The position numbers and the translations under genes are program-made. A stretch of 64,000 nt of DNA from Streptomyces griseus subsp. griseus. GTDB lineage: Bacteria > Actinomycetota > Actinomycetes > Streptomycetales > Streptomycetaceae. Positions 27,657 through 35,285 of this stretch are shown one piece after another. The DNA is taken from NCBI RefSeq assembly GCF_000720255.1, contig NZ_JOJE01000002.1, positions 186,001 to 250,000 on the forward strand, written 5' to 3'. Position 1 is the first letter of the stretch; each line of letters begins with the position of its first letter. The notes under the pieces were generated by a model. That model saw nothing but the letters and a program-made list of their open reading frames with translations. It did no database searches and was not told the origin of the DNA.

Positions 27657-29018
27657 TCACGCGACTGTCGCGAGCCGCTCCCGCTCCTCGGGTTCACGGG
27701 GGACGAAGCGGACGTGCGGGTGGCCGCGGTTCCAGCCGACCGACAGGCGCAGTCCGCCCATCCGGGCCAGGATCAGGCCGATCGTCACGGCCGCGGCCGC
27801 CGAGATCGCGCCGCCCGCCGCCAGGCCCACCCGGACCCCGTACGCGTCCGTGAGCCAGCCCGCGATCGGGGCGCCGACGGGTGAGCCGCCCATGAACACC
27901 ATCATGTAGAGGGCCATCACCCGGCCCCGCATGGCGGGGTCGGTGGACATCTGGACGCTGGTGTTCGCGGTGACGTTGACCGTCATGCCGAACATGCCGA
28001 TGGGGGCCATGAGCAGCGCGAACAGCCAGAGCGAGGGGGCGGCCGCCGCGACCAGCTCCATCGCGCCGAACGCGAGCGCCCCCGCGATCAGCACCCGCAT
28101 CTTGGCCGTGCCGCGGCGGGCCGCGAGCAGGGCGCCCGCGAGGGAGCCGATCGCCATCAGGGTGTTGAAGAGGCTGTAGGAGCCGGCACCGGCGTGGAAG
28201 ACGTCGTCGGCGAAGGCCGAGAGGTAGACGGGGAAGTTGAAGCCGAAGGTGCCGATGAACCCGACCAGGACGATCGTCCAGATCAGCTCGGGGCGCCCGG
28301 CGACATAGTGCAGGCCCTCACGCAGCTGGCCCTTGCCGCGCGGGGCGCGCTCGACGATGTGCAGCTCGCGGCCGCGCATCATCAGCAGGCCGGCGATGGG
28401 CGCGACGAAGGACAGTCCGTTGGCGAGGAACGCCCAGCCGGTGCCCACGCCGGTGATCATCAGGCCGGCGACGGCGGGGCCGACGAGGCGTGCGGACTGG
28501 AAGTTCGCGGAGTTCAGGCTGACCGCGTTCTGGAGCTGGTCGGGGCCGACCATCTCGCTGACGAAGGACTGCCGGGCCGGGTTGTCGACGACCGTGGCGA
28601 GACCCACCGCGAAGGCGGCGAGGTAGACGTGCCAGACCTGGACGTGACCGGACAGGGTCAGCACCGCGAGCGCGATACCGGTGAGCGCCATCGCCGTCTG
28701 GGTGAAGAGGAGGGTGCGGCGCTTGGGCAGGCGGTCGACGAGGACACCGCCGTAGAGACCGAAGAGCAGCATCGGCAGGAACTGCAGGGCCGTCGTGACG
28801 CCGACGGCCGTGGAGGAGCCGGTGAGGCTGAGGACCAGCCAGTCCTGGGCGATGCGCTGCATCCAGGTGCCGGTGTTCGAGACGACCTGGCCGGCGAAGA
28901 AGAGGCGGTAGTTGCGGATCCTCAGCGAGCTGAACATCGAGGACTTGCGAGAGCGGGCGGGCGGGGAATCGTAGGTGTCAGGTGCGGGGGCGGAAGCTGC
29001 TCCGGGTCCCGAACTCAA
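27657..29018 (-). CDS. MFS transporter (drug-efflux type)
   Basis: 453 residues with about 12 hydrophobic segments. After a loose cytoplasmic N-terminus, the membrane part starts FSSLRIRNYRLFFAGQVVSNTGTWMQRIAQDWLVLSL, the hallmark opening of the MFS_3/enterobactin exporter-like family; the loop GVLVDRLPKRRTLLF is motif A. It probably exports a toxic small molecule. The TTG at 29018 was chosen because AGGAGG sits 9 nt upstream; an ATG at 28937 lacks a site. A 19-nt inverted repeat covers the start codon. The divergent-free neighbour upstream is its MarR regulator, so local control is likely. Confidence 0.88.
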   Translation of the reverse strand: MSSGPGAASAPAPDTYDSPPARSRKSSMFSSLRIRNYRLFFAGQVVSNTGTWMQRIAQDWLVLSLTGSSTAVGVTTALQFLPMLLFGLYGGVLVDRLPKRRTLLFTQTAMALTGIALAVLTLSGHVQVWHVYLAAFAVGLATVVDNPARQSFVSEMVGPDQLQNAVSLNSANFQSARLVGPAVAGLMITGVGTGWAFLANGLSFVAPIAGLLMMRGRELHIVERAPRGKGQLREGLHYVAGRPELIWTIVLVGFIGTFGFNFPVYLSAFADDVFHAGAGSYSLFNTLMAIGSLAGALLAARRGTAKMRVLIAGALAFGAMELVAAAAPSLWLFALLMAPIGMFGMTVNVTANTSVQMSTDPAMRGRVMALYMMVFMGGSPVGAPIAGWLTDAYGVRVGLAAGGAISAAAAVTIGLILARMGGLRLSVGWNRGHPHVRFVPREPEERERLATVA

Positions 29019-29028
29019 AGTGAGTTCG
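29010..29028. promoter_or_regulatory. Inverted repeat covering the MFS gene start codon
   Basis: CGAACTCA and TGAGTTCG are perfect 8-bp arms around AAG, and the TTG start codon (29018-29016) lies inside. It could be a second operator or an RNA hairpin that hides the start. Confidence 0.5.
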
Positions 29029-29068
29029 CCTCCTCTTCCTTTGCTCGTACTGCGGTTCGTACTGCCCT

Positions 29069-29506
29069 TTACAGGTGTGCCAGCTTCTCCAGGACGGGTG
29101 CGGCGGCGCGCAGGGTCGCCCACTCGTCCTCGTCGAGGCCGTCGGCGAGGGAGGCCAGGAAGGCGTTGCGCTTGCGGCGGCTCTCCTCGAGCATCGCCTC
29201 GGCCTGCTCCGTCTTGGTGACGACCTTCTGCCGTCGGTCCTCGGGGTGTGGCTCCAGACGGACCAGGCCCTTGGCCTCGAGCAGCGCCACGATGCGGGTC
29301 ATCGAGGGCGGCTGGACGTGTTCCTTGCGGGCGAGTTCGCCGGGTGTGGCGCTGCCGCAGAGGGAGAGGGTGCCGAGCACCGACATCTCGGTGGGGCTGA
29401 GCGACTCGTCGACCCGCTGGTGCTTGAGTCGGCGTGACAGTCGCATCACGGCTGATCGAAGGGAGTTCACGGCGGCCACATCGTCGCCATGGGTGAGGTC
29501 CGGCAT
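29069..29506 (-). CDS. MarR-family transcriptional regulator
   Basis: 145 residues, winged helix-turn-helix dimer. Helices LRSAVMRLSRRLKHQRVDESLSP lead into the DNA-binding part: MSVLGTLSLCGSATPGELARKEHVQPPSMTRIVALLEAKGLV, then the wing RLEPHPEDRRQKVVTKT. The C-terminal helices form the dimer interface. It precedes the MFS pump by 50 nt in the same direction, a classic regulator-pump pair. A 9+9 inverted repeat (29509-29540) begins 2 nt upstream of its start, so autorepression with release by a pump substrate is likely. Confidence 0.92.
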   Translation of the reverse strand: MPDLTHGDDVAAVNSLRSAVMRLSRRLKHQRVDESLSPTEMSVLGTLSLCGSATPGELARKEHVQPPSMTRIVALLEAKGLVRLEPHPEDRRQKVVTKTEQAEAMLEESRRKRNAFLASLADGLDEDEWATLRAAAPVLEKLAHL

Positions 29507-29508
29507 GT

Positions 29509-29540
29509 TCTTTAGCGTAACTCATTACTCTCGCTAAAGA
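29509..29540. promoter_or_regulatory. Inverted repeat in front of marR (probable MarR operator)
   Basis: TCTTTAGCG (29509-29517) and CGCTAAAGA (29532-29540) are perfect 9-bp arms with a 14-nt AT-richer spacer that may hold the promoter -10 region. It lies next to the marR ATG at 29506. Confidence 0.75.
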
Positions 29541-29659
29541 CCACCGGGGACACGCGGGACCGCAGTGAAACCGGCCACTGGGCCGCACTATCACTCATCC
29601 GGGTGACACCACTGCGGAACGTGACGCGCTGCCCCGAGGCGTGCCGCGACCCTCTGTTC

Positions 29660-29842
29660 ATGGGGACCAGCGTGCTCAGCCTGCGAATAGACCACGATCT
29701 GCTGGAGCGGCTCCGGGAACACGCCGCCAGAAGAGGAATGAGCGTCCAGGACTATGTCGTCCGGACGCTCATTCGCGATGACTTCGACGAGCGGTTCCAG
29801 ACCGCCGTCGAGGAGACGGAGAAGTTCTACGGGATCGCCTGA
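29660..29842 (+). CDS. Orphan ribbon-helix-helix (CopG-like) protein
   Basis: 60 residues. SVLSLRIDHDLLERLREHAARRGMSVQDYVVRTLI is a textbook ribbon-helix-helix: a short strand with alternating residues, then two helices, with R-G-M-S at the turn. An acidic tail, DDFDERFQTAVEETEKFYG, follows, as in antitoxins where the tail binds a toxin. No toxin-like gene is adjacent: the next gene is the AzgA permease on the other strand. ATG 29660 is preferred; the longer frame from 29603 adds an unlikely Cys/Pro-rich stretch. It may be a stand-alone regulator. Confidence 0.75.
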   Translation: MGTSVLSLRIDHDLLERLREHAARRGMSVQDYVVRTLIRDDFDERFQTAVEETEKFYGIA

Positions 29843-29858
29843 TCCCGTGTCGGGTCCG

Positions 29859-31328
29859 TCAGGTCAGGCCCAGGGCCGGCATCAGGTAGTAGAAGGCGAA
29901 CACCGCCGCCACCACGTACATCGCGGCCGGGATCTCCTTGCTCCGGCCCGCCGCCAGGCGCAGCACGACGAAGGTGATGAAGCCCATGCCGATGCCGTTG
30001 GTGATCGAGTAGGTGAACGGCATCATCACCATCGTCACGAAGGCCGGGACGGCGATCGTGTGGTCCGCCCAGTCGATCTCCTTGACCGAGCCGGCCAGGA
30101 TCAGGAAGCCGACCGCGAGCAGGGCCGGGGTGGCGGCCTGGGACGGGACCATTGTGGCGACGGGGGTCAGGAAGAGCGCGACGCCGAACAGCGCGCCGGT
30201 GACGACGTTCGCGAGGCCCGTGCGGGCCCCCTCGCCGACACCGGCCGTGGACTCCACGAAGCAGGTGGTGGCCGAGGAGGAACTGGCGCCACCGGCGGCC
30301 ACGGCGATGCCGTCGACGAAGAGGACCTTGTTGATGCCGGGCATCTGGCCCTGGGCGTCGGTCAGCTTGGCCTCGTCACTGACGCCCATGATCGTGCCCA
30401 TGGCGTCGAAGAAGCAGGACAGCAGCACGGTGAAGACGAAGAGGACGCCGGTCAGGACGCCGACCTTGTCGAAGCCGCCGAACAGGCTGACCTTGCCGAT
30501 GAGGCCGAAGTCGGGGCTGGCGACCGGGTTGCCGGGCCACTTCGGGGTCGTCAGGCCCCAGGACGGCACCTTGGCGACGGCGTTGATGACCACGGCCAGG
30601 ACCGTCATCGCGACGATCGAGATGAGGATCGCGCCGGAGACCTTGCGGACGATGAGCGCGAGGGTGAGCAGGGTGCCCAGGATGAAGACGAGCACCGGCC
30701 AGCCGGTGAGGTGGCCGTCGGCGCCGAGCTGGAGCGGGACGGTGGTGTGGGCGGCGTCCGGAATGCGGGAGACGAAGCCGGAGTCGACGAGCCCGATCAG
30801 CATGATGAACAGGCCGATGCCGATGGCGATCGCCTTGCGCAGGCCGTAGGGGACGGCGTTCATGACGCGCTCGCGCAGACCGGTGGCGACGAGCAGCATC
30901 ACGACGAAGCCGGCCAGGACCACCATGCCCATGGCGTCCGGCCAGGACATCCGGGGGGCCAGCTGGAGCGCGACGACGGAGTTGACGCCGAGGCCGGCGG
31001 CGAGGGCGATCGGAACGTTGCCGACGACGCCCATGAGCAGCGTGGTGAACGCCGCGGTCACGGCCGTGGCGGTGACCAACTGGCCGTTGTCCAGCTGATG
31101 CCCGTACATGTCCTTCGCGCTGCCGAGGATGATCGGGTTCAGCACGATGATGTACGCCATCGCGAAGAAGGTGGCGAGACCGCCGCGGACCTCGCGGGCG
31201 AGGGTGCTTCCCCGCTCGGAGATCTTGAAGTAGCGGTCGAGTGCGCCGTACGCGGACGAGCCGCCCGGCTGTTCGGGCGCGGGAACCTTGGCGGGGGCCG
31301 AGGTGGGCATGCGTGACCTCATCACCAT
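29859..31328 (-). CDS. NCS2/AzgA-family purine permease
   Basis: 489 residues, about 13-14 membrane spans. AzgA features: REVRGGLATFFAMAYIIVLNP in span 1, ALAAGLGVNSVVAL in span 3, FFDAMGTIMGVSDEA with a substrate-binding acidic residue in span 8, and SSSSATTCFVESTAGVGEGARTGLANVVTG in span 10. The family imports adenine, guanine and hypoxanthine with protons. ATG 31328 was chosen because GAGGGAAG precedes it by 4 nt. The leader (31356-31400) contains a large imperfect inverted repeat, probably an operator, and no recognisable purine riboswitch. Confidence 0.93.
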   Translation of the reverse strand: MVMRSRMPTSAPAKVPAPEQPGGSSAYGALDRYFKISERGSTLAREVRGGLATFFAMAYIIVLNPIILGSAKDMYGHQLDNGQLVTATAVTAAFTTLLMGVVGNVPIALAAGLGVNSVVALQLAPRMSWPDAMGMVVLAGFVVMLLVATGLRERVMNAVPYGLRKAIAIGIGLFIMLIGLVDSGFVSRIPDAAHTTVPLQLGADGHLTGWPVLVFILGTLLTLALIVRKVSGAILISIVAMTVLAVVINAVAKVPSWGLTTPKWPGNPVASPDFGLIGKVSLFGGFDKVGVLTGVLFVFTVLLSCFFDAMGTIMGVSDEAKLTDAQGQMPGINKVLFVDGIAVAAGGASSSSATTCFVESTAGVGEGARTGLANVVTGALFGVALFLTPVATMVPSQAATPALLAVGFLILAGSVKEIDWADHTIAVPAFVTMVMMPFTYSITNGIGMGFITFVVLRLAAGRSKEIPAAMYVVAAVFAFYYLMPALGLT

Positions 31329-31355
31329 CGGACTTCCCTCAGGCGCCGTTGGCGT

Positions 31356-31400
31356 TTCATACGAACAGGAGTGACTGGAAACAAACTGTTTCAGTATGAA
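31356..31400. promoter_or_regulatory. Inverted-repeat operator upstream of the purine permease gene
   Basis: TTCATAC-g-AACAG (31356-31368) is mirrored by CTGTT-tca-GTATGAA (31386-31400). Inside it GAAAC-N5-GTTTC (31378-31392) forms a further palindrome. It lies 28-72 nt upstream of the permease ATG. The cognate regulator is unknown. Confidence 0.6.
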
Positions 31401-31460
31401 CATATGAGTCGGGCACCGCCATCTCCGCGCGTAGATGTGACCTCCTCGTAAGCTGTCCCC

Positions 31461-31724
31461 ATGGCGAAGTGGACACCACAGCACGAGGCGCCGGAGCCCC
31501 TGGAGGGCCCCGTGGTCGCCACCATCACCGGCGGCACGATCGTCTGGTTCGCCCTCTTCCTGGTCCAGCTCCCCTTCTACGGCTGGTTCGACGACCACGA
31601 CCACCTGTGGTGGCTGTGGACCTGCCTGGCCGGGGGCGGGCTCGGGCTGATCGGCGTGTACTACGTCCGCAGGCGGGACGCGGCGATCAAGCGGGACGCG
31701 ACACGGAAGTCGGCCGTCGAGTAG
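31461..31724 (+). CDS. DUF2530 family small membrane protein
   Basis: 87 residues with two membrane helices: VVATITGGTIVWFALFLVQLPF and WWLWTCLAGGGLGLIGVYYV, separated by the acidic loop DDHDH, and a basic C-terminal tail RRRDAAIKRDATRKS that should lie in the cytoplasm. This layout and the N-terminal P-x-P-L-E-G-P are those of the actinobacterial DUF2530 family, whose role is unknown. It is divergent from the purine permease gene, a neighbourhood that may share the inverted-repeat operator. It is 98 nt upstream of the P-type ATPase gene. Confidence 0.88.
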   Translation: MAKWTPQHEAPEPLEGPVVATITGGTIVWFALFLVQLPFYGWFDDHDHLWWLWTCLAGGGLGLIGVYYVRRRDAAIKRDATRKSAVE

Positions 31725-31822
31725 CCCCGCGTACTACCACCGCAGGACTTCCGTCCTCCCCTGGTCGGATCTTCCGCCCACTCGGCGGGTGAAGGCCCAA
31801 ATCCGCACGTACCGTCGAATGC

Positions 31823-34219
31823 ATGACGCATATCGACGCCGGAGCGGAACTCGACCCTGTGCACCCCGTGCCGGTCCCCGTCGGCCCGGCGACGGGGCTG
31901 ACGGCCGCCGAGGTCGCGGAGCGCGTCGCACGCGGGCAGGTCAACGACGTGCCGGTGCGCAGCAGCCGGTCCACCGCCGAGATCGTCCGCGCCAACGTCT
32001 TCACCCGGTTCAACGCGATCATCGGCGTCCTCTGGCTGATCATGATGTTCGTCGCACCGTTCCAGGACAGCCTCTTCGGCTACGTGATCCTCGCCAACAC
32101 CGGCATCGGCATCGTCCAGGAGTGGCGCGCGAAGAAGACCCTGGACTCGCTCGCCGTGATCGGGGAGGCCCGCCCGACCGTACGGCGGGACGGCACCGCC
32201 GCCGAGGTCGCCACCGGTGACATCGTCCTGGACGACCTCATCGAGATCGGCCCCGGCGGCAAGGTCGTCGTCGACGGCGTCTGCGTCGAGGCGGACGGCC
32301 TCGAGATCGACGAGTCGCTGCTCACCGGCGAGGCCGACCCCGTCGTCAAGCACCCCGGCGACCAGGTGATGTCCGGCAGTTTCGTCGTCGCCGGCGGCGG
32401 AGCCTTCAAGGCCACGAAGGTCGGCCGCGAGGCCTACGCCGCCCAGCTCGCCGAGGAGGCGTCCCGCTTCACCCTCGTCCAGTCCGAGCTGCGCACCGGC
32501 ATCTCCACGATCCTCAAGTACGTGACGTGGATGATGGTCCCGGCGGCGATCGGCCTGGTCATCACCCAGCTGTTCGTGAAGGACAACGACCTCAAGGACT
32601 CCGTCGCCCGCACCGTCGGCGGTATCGTCCCCATGGTCCCCGAGGGGCTCGTCCTGCTCACCTCCGTCGCCTTCGCGATCGGCGTGATCCGGCTCGGCCG
32701 TCAGCAGTGCCTCGTGCAGGAGCTGCCCGCCATCGAGGGCCTCGCCCGCGTCGACACCGTCTGCCTCGACAAGACCGGCACCCTCACCGAGGGCGGCATG
32801 GACGTCACCGAGGTGCGCCTGCTCAACGGCAGCGACGAGTCGTACGTACGGAAGGTGCTCGGGGCGCTCGGCGAGTCCGATCCGCGGCCCAACGCCTCCC
32901 TCCAGGCGATCGTCGACGCCTACCCCGACGCCGAGGACTGGCGCTGCACCGAGTCCCTGCCGTTCTCCTCCGCCCGCAAGTACAGCGGCGCCACCTTCAG
33001 CGAGGGCGACGGTCAGAGCAGTACGTGGCTGCTGGGGGCCCCCGACGTCCTGCTCGCCGACGACGATCCCGCCCTCCACGAGACCGACCGGCTCAACGAG
33101 CAGGGCCTGCGGGTGCTGCTGCTCGCCCGTGCCCGCCACGACCTCGCCGATCCCACCGTCGGCGACGGAGCGCGGGCCGCCGCCCTGGTCGTACTGGAGC
33201 AGCGGCTGCGGCCGGACGCCGCCGACACCCTGCGCTACTTCGCCGAGCAGGACGTCCACGCCAAGGTCGTCTCCGGCGACAACGCGGTGTCGGTCGGCGC
33301 CGTCGCCGGCAAGCTGGGGCTCTCCGGCGAAACGGTGGACGCGCGCCGGCTCCCCGCCGACCAGGACGGGATGGGCAAGGCCCTCGACGGCGCGACGGTG
33401 TTCGGGCGGGTCACCCCGCAGCAGAAGCGGGACATGGTGGGCGCCCTGCAGTCGCGCGGGCACACGGTCGCCATGACCGGCGACGGTGTCAACGACGTCC
33501 TCGCCCTGAAGGACGCCGACATCGGCGTCTCGATGGGCTCGGGCTCCGAGGCCACCCGCGCCGTCGCGCAGATCGTGCTGCTCGACAACAGCTTCGCCAC
33601 CCTGCCGTCGGTGGTGGCGGAGGGGCGACGGGTCATCGGGAACATCACCCGGGTGGCCACGCTGTTCCTGGTGAAGACGGTCTACTCGGTGCTGCTGGCC
33701 CTGCTGGTGGTGTGCTGGCGAGTGGAGTACCCGTTCCTGCCCCGGCACCTGACGCTGCTGTCCACCCTCACCATCGGCGTCCCCGCCTTCTTCCTGGCCC
33801 TCGCCCCGAACAAGGAACGGGCCAGGCCCCACTTCGTCCGGCGGGTGATGCGGTACTCCGTCCCGGGCGGGGTGGTGGCCGGTGCCGCGACCTTCGTGAC
33901 GTATCTGCTGGCCCGGCACCACTACACCGGCAGCGGCGCGCTGGACGCGGAGACCAGCGCGGCGACGCTGACGCTGTTCCTGATCTCGATGTGGGTACTG
34001 GCGATCATCGCCCGTCCCTACACCTGGTGGCGGATCGCGCTGGTCGCCGCGATGGGCGTGGCATTCCTGTGTGTGCTGATGGTGCCGGGGTTGCAGCACT
34101 TCTTCGCGCTGAAGCTGGTCGGGGTGGCGATGCCGTGGATCGCGGTGGGCATCGCGGTGGTGGCGGCGGCCGCCCTGGAAGTGGTGTGGAAGTGGGTCGA
34201 CCGCCGCTTTCCCGACTAG
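31823..34219 (+). CDS. P-type cation-transporting ATPase (CtpE-like)
   Basis: 798 residues, P-type ATPase fold. Phosphorylated Asp316 in CLDKTGTLTEG; actuator motif LLTGEADPV (TGEA where most family members have TGES); membrane motif VPEGLVLL in the ion site; nucleotide domain with SSARKYSGATF; hinge AMTGDGVNDVLALKDADIGVSMGSGSEA (about 551-575). Six C-terminal membrane segments follow, including TLSTLTIGVPAFFLALAPNKER. This architecture and the VPEGL and TGEA variants match mycobacterial CtpE, which is implicated in Ca2+ uptake, so Ca2+ is a reasonable guess. Ends 28 nt from a convergent gene. Confidence 0.93.
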   Translation: MTHIDAGAELDPVHPVPVPVGPATGLTAAEVAERVARGQVNDVPVRSSRSTAEIVRANVFTRFNAIIGVLWLIMMFVAPFQDSLFGYVILANTGIGIVQEWRAKKTLDSLAVIGEARPTVRRDGTAAEVATGDIVLDDLIEIGPGGKVVVDGVCVEADGLEIDESLLTGEADPVVKHPGDQVMSGSFVVAGGGAFKATKVGREAYAAQLAEEASRFTLVQSELRTGISTILKYVTWMMVPAAIGLVITQLFVKDNDLKDSVARTVGGIVPMVPEGLVLLTSVAFAIGVIRLGRQQCLVQELPAIEGLARVDTVCLDKTGTLTEGGMDVTEVRLLNGSDESYVRKVLGALGESDPRPNASLQAIVDAYPDAEDWRCTESLPFSSARKYSGATFSEGDGQSSTWLLGAPDVLLADDDPALHETDRLNEQGLRVLLLARARHDLADPTVGDGARAAALVVLEQRLRPDAADTLRYFAEQDVHAKVVSGDNAVSVGAVAGKLGLSGETVDARRLPADQDGMGKALDGATVFGRVTPQQKRDMVGALQSRGHTVAMTGDGVNDVLALKDADIGVSMGSGSEATRAVAQIVLLDNSFATLPSVVAEGRRVIGNITRVATLFLVKTVYSVLLALLVVCWRVEYPFLPRHLTLLSTLTIGVPAFFLALAPNKERARPHFVRRVMRYSVPGGVVAGAATFVTYLLARHHYTGSGALDAETSAATLTLFLISMWVLAIIARPYTWWRIALVAAMGVAFLCVLMVPGLQHFFALKLVGVAMPWIAVGIAVVAAAALEVVWKWVDRRFPD

Positions 34220-34247
34220 GCCTCAAGCCTCTGTGGCCCGTGCTCGA

Positions 34248-35099
34248 CTACTTGACGTCGACGTAGTCGCCCGCGGCGCTGACCGCGGGGGTGGTCGTGG
34301 TCCCGGCGAAGCTGTAGCGCCAGTAGCCGTCGACCGACGCCGTGGCGGTGGTCTTCAGGTTGCCGTAGGAGTCGGTCTTGATGGTCTTGAGCGTGGTGTA
34401 CGTGCTCGTGCCCGCCTTGCGGAACTGGAGCTTGACGTACTGGCCGGTGTAGCCGTGGTACGCGTTGTCCTCCCAGTTGGCACGGGACAGCTTGCCAGTG
34501 ATCGTGACGGTCTTGCCCTTGGTGACGGGCTCGGGGCCGGCGTTGACCGTCAGCTTGGAGTAGCGCTGGACCTTGGTGGTGCCGAGGCCGCCCTGGGTCT
34601 TGGTGTCGCCGTTCTGGGTGACGGCGAGGCCGCCCGCGTTCCACGTGCCGGCGTCGGAGTTGTACAGGTCGCCGTCGGCGGGGCGGATGGAGACGGTGCC
34701 CTTGCAGCTGAGGGTGGTGGACGACGTGACGGTGCAGGTCGCCGGGTCGTCGCTGATGATCTCGTTGTCCGGGCTGGTCACCGAGGTGCCGTGGTAGATC
34801 AGCGGACCGCTGGCGAAGTTGTCCTCGCTGACGTCCATCCCGGACGGGTGGGTCAGGGTGTAGGTCACCGGGAAACTGACGACGTTGGTGGTGCCGACGA
34901 CGATGTTCTTGCCGTTGTTGACCTTCATGTTGGAGAAGGTGACGTCGAGCGTGGCGGTGGCGGTGGCCGGACCGTCGGCGGTGGCGGCGCCGAAGGCGGC
35001 CTTGCCGGAGGAGGCGTCGGCGGCCTGCGCGGCCGGCACGACGAGTGCGGTGAGGGCCAGGGCGCCGGTGACGGCGGCCACGGTGGCACGAATGCGCAT
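34248..35099 (-). CDS. Secreted protein, tandem paralogue A
   Basis: 283 residues. Signal peptide MRIRATVAAVTGALALTALV with cleavage near AQA-AD. The mature protein is beta-rich and Thr/Ser/Lys-rich, with NGKNIVVGTTNVVSFPVTYT, a probable disulfide (CTVTSSTTLSC), and a C-terminal Ig-like domain KGKTVTITGKLSRANWEDNAYHGYTGQYVKLQFRKAG...YWRYSFAGT. It is a paralogue of the gene at 35286-36152: the signal peptides match over the first 16 residues and the C-terminal domain is nearly the same. No enzyme motif is seen. It may be a cell-surface or spore-associated protein. Its promoter is also duplicated. Confidence 0.85.
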   Translation of the reverse strand: MRIRATVAAVTGALALTALVVPAAQAADASSGKAAFGAATADGPATATATLDVTFSNMKVNNGKNIVVGTTNVVSFPVTYTLTHPSGMDVSEDNFASGPLIYHGTSVTSPDNEIISDDPATCTVTSSTTLSCKGTVSIRPADGDLYNSDAGTWNAGGLAVTQNGDTKTQGGLGTTKVQRYSKLTVNAGPEPVTKGKTVTITGKLSRANWEDNAYHGYTGQYVKLQFRKAGTSTYTTLKTIKTDSYGNLKTTATASVDGYWRYSFAGTTTTPAVSAAGDYVDVK

Positions 35100-35127
35100 G
35101 TGCGTTCCCCAGGGGGAGAAGTGAAGT

Positions 35128-35199
35128 GGAGTCTGTTGACTCACTTGCTTCAGATCCGCCGCCGGGGGGTCGGGTTGTAGGGGTGGATCATTATTTTGT
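35128..35199 (-). promoter_or_regulatory. Promoter/operator block of paralogue A
   Basis: On the minus strand: ACAACC (35178-35173), 17 nt, ATCTGA (35155-35150), then GAGTC-AACA-GACTC at 35141-35129. The same elements occur in the same order and spacing upstream of paralogue B. ACAAAAT lies further upstream at 35199-35193. Confidence 0.65.
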
Positions 35200-35241
35200 C
35201 CGCGCATGCACAAGCTTTGGCATTCATATGACGAAACACGA

Positions 35242-35270
35242 CGCCGGTCCCGGAAGGTCCGGAACCGGCG
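35242..35270 (-). terminator. Terminator hairpin after paralogue B
   Basis: CGCCGGT-c-CCGG pairs with CCGG-a-ACCGGCG (one mismatch) around AAGGT, 15 nt past the paralogue B stop. Confidence 0.65.
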
Positions 35271-35285
35271 CGGTGCGGGTCTGTT

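Noticed and set aside
31329..31460. Possible purine riboswitch upstream of the AzgA gene
   Set aside because: The conserved purine-aptamer core and P1 stem sequences were not found; palindromic protein-operator features fit better.
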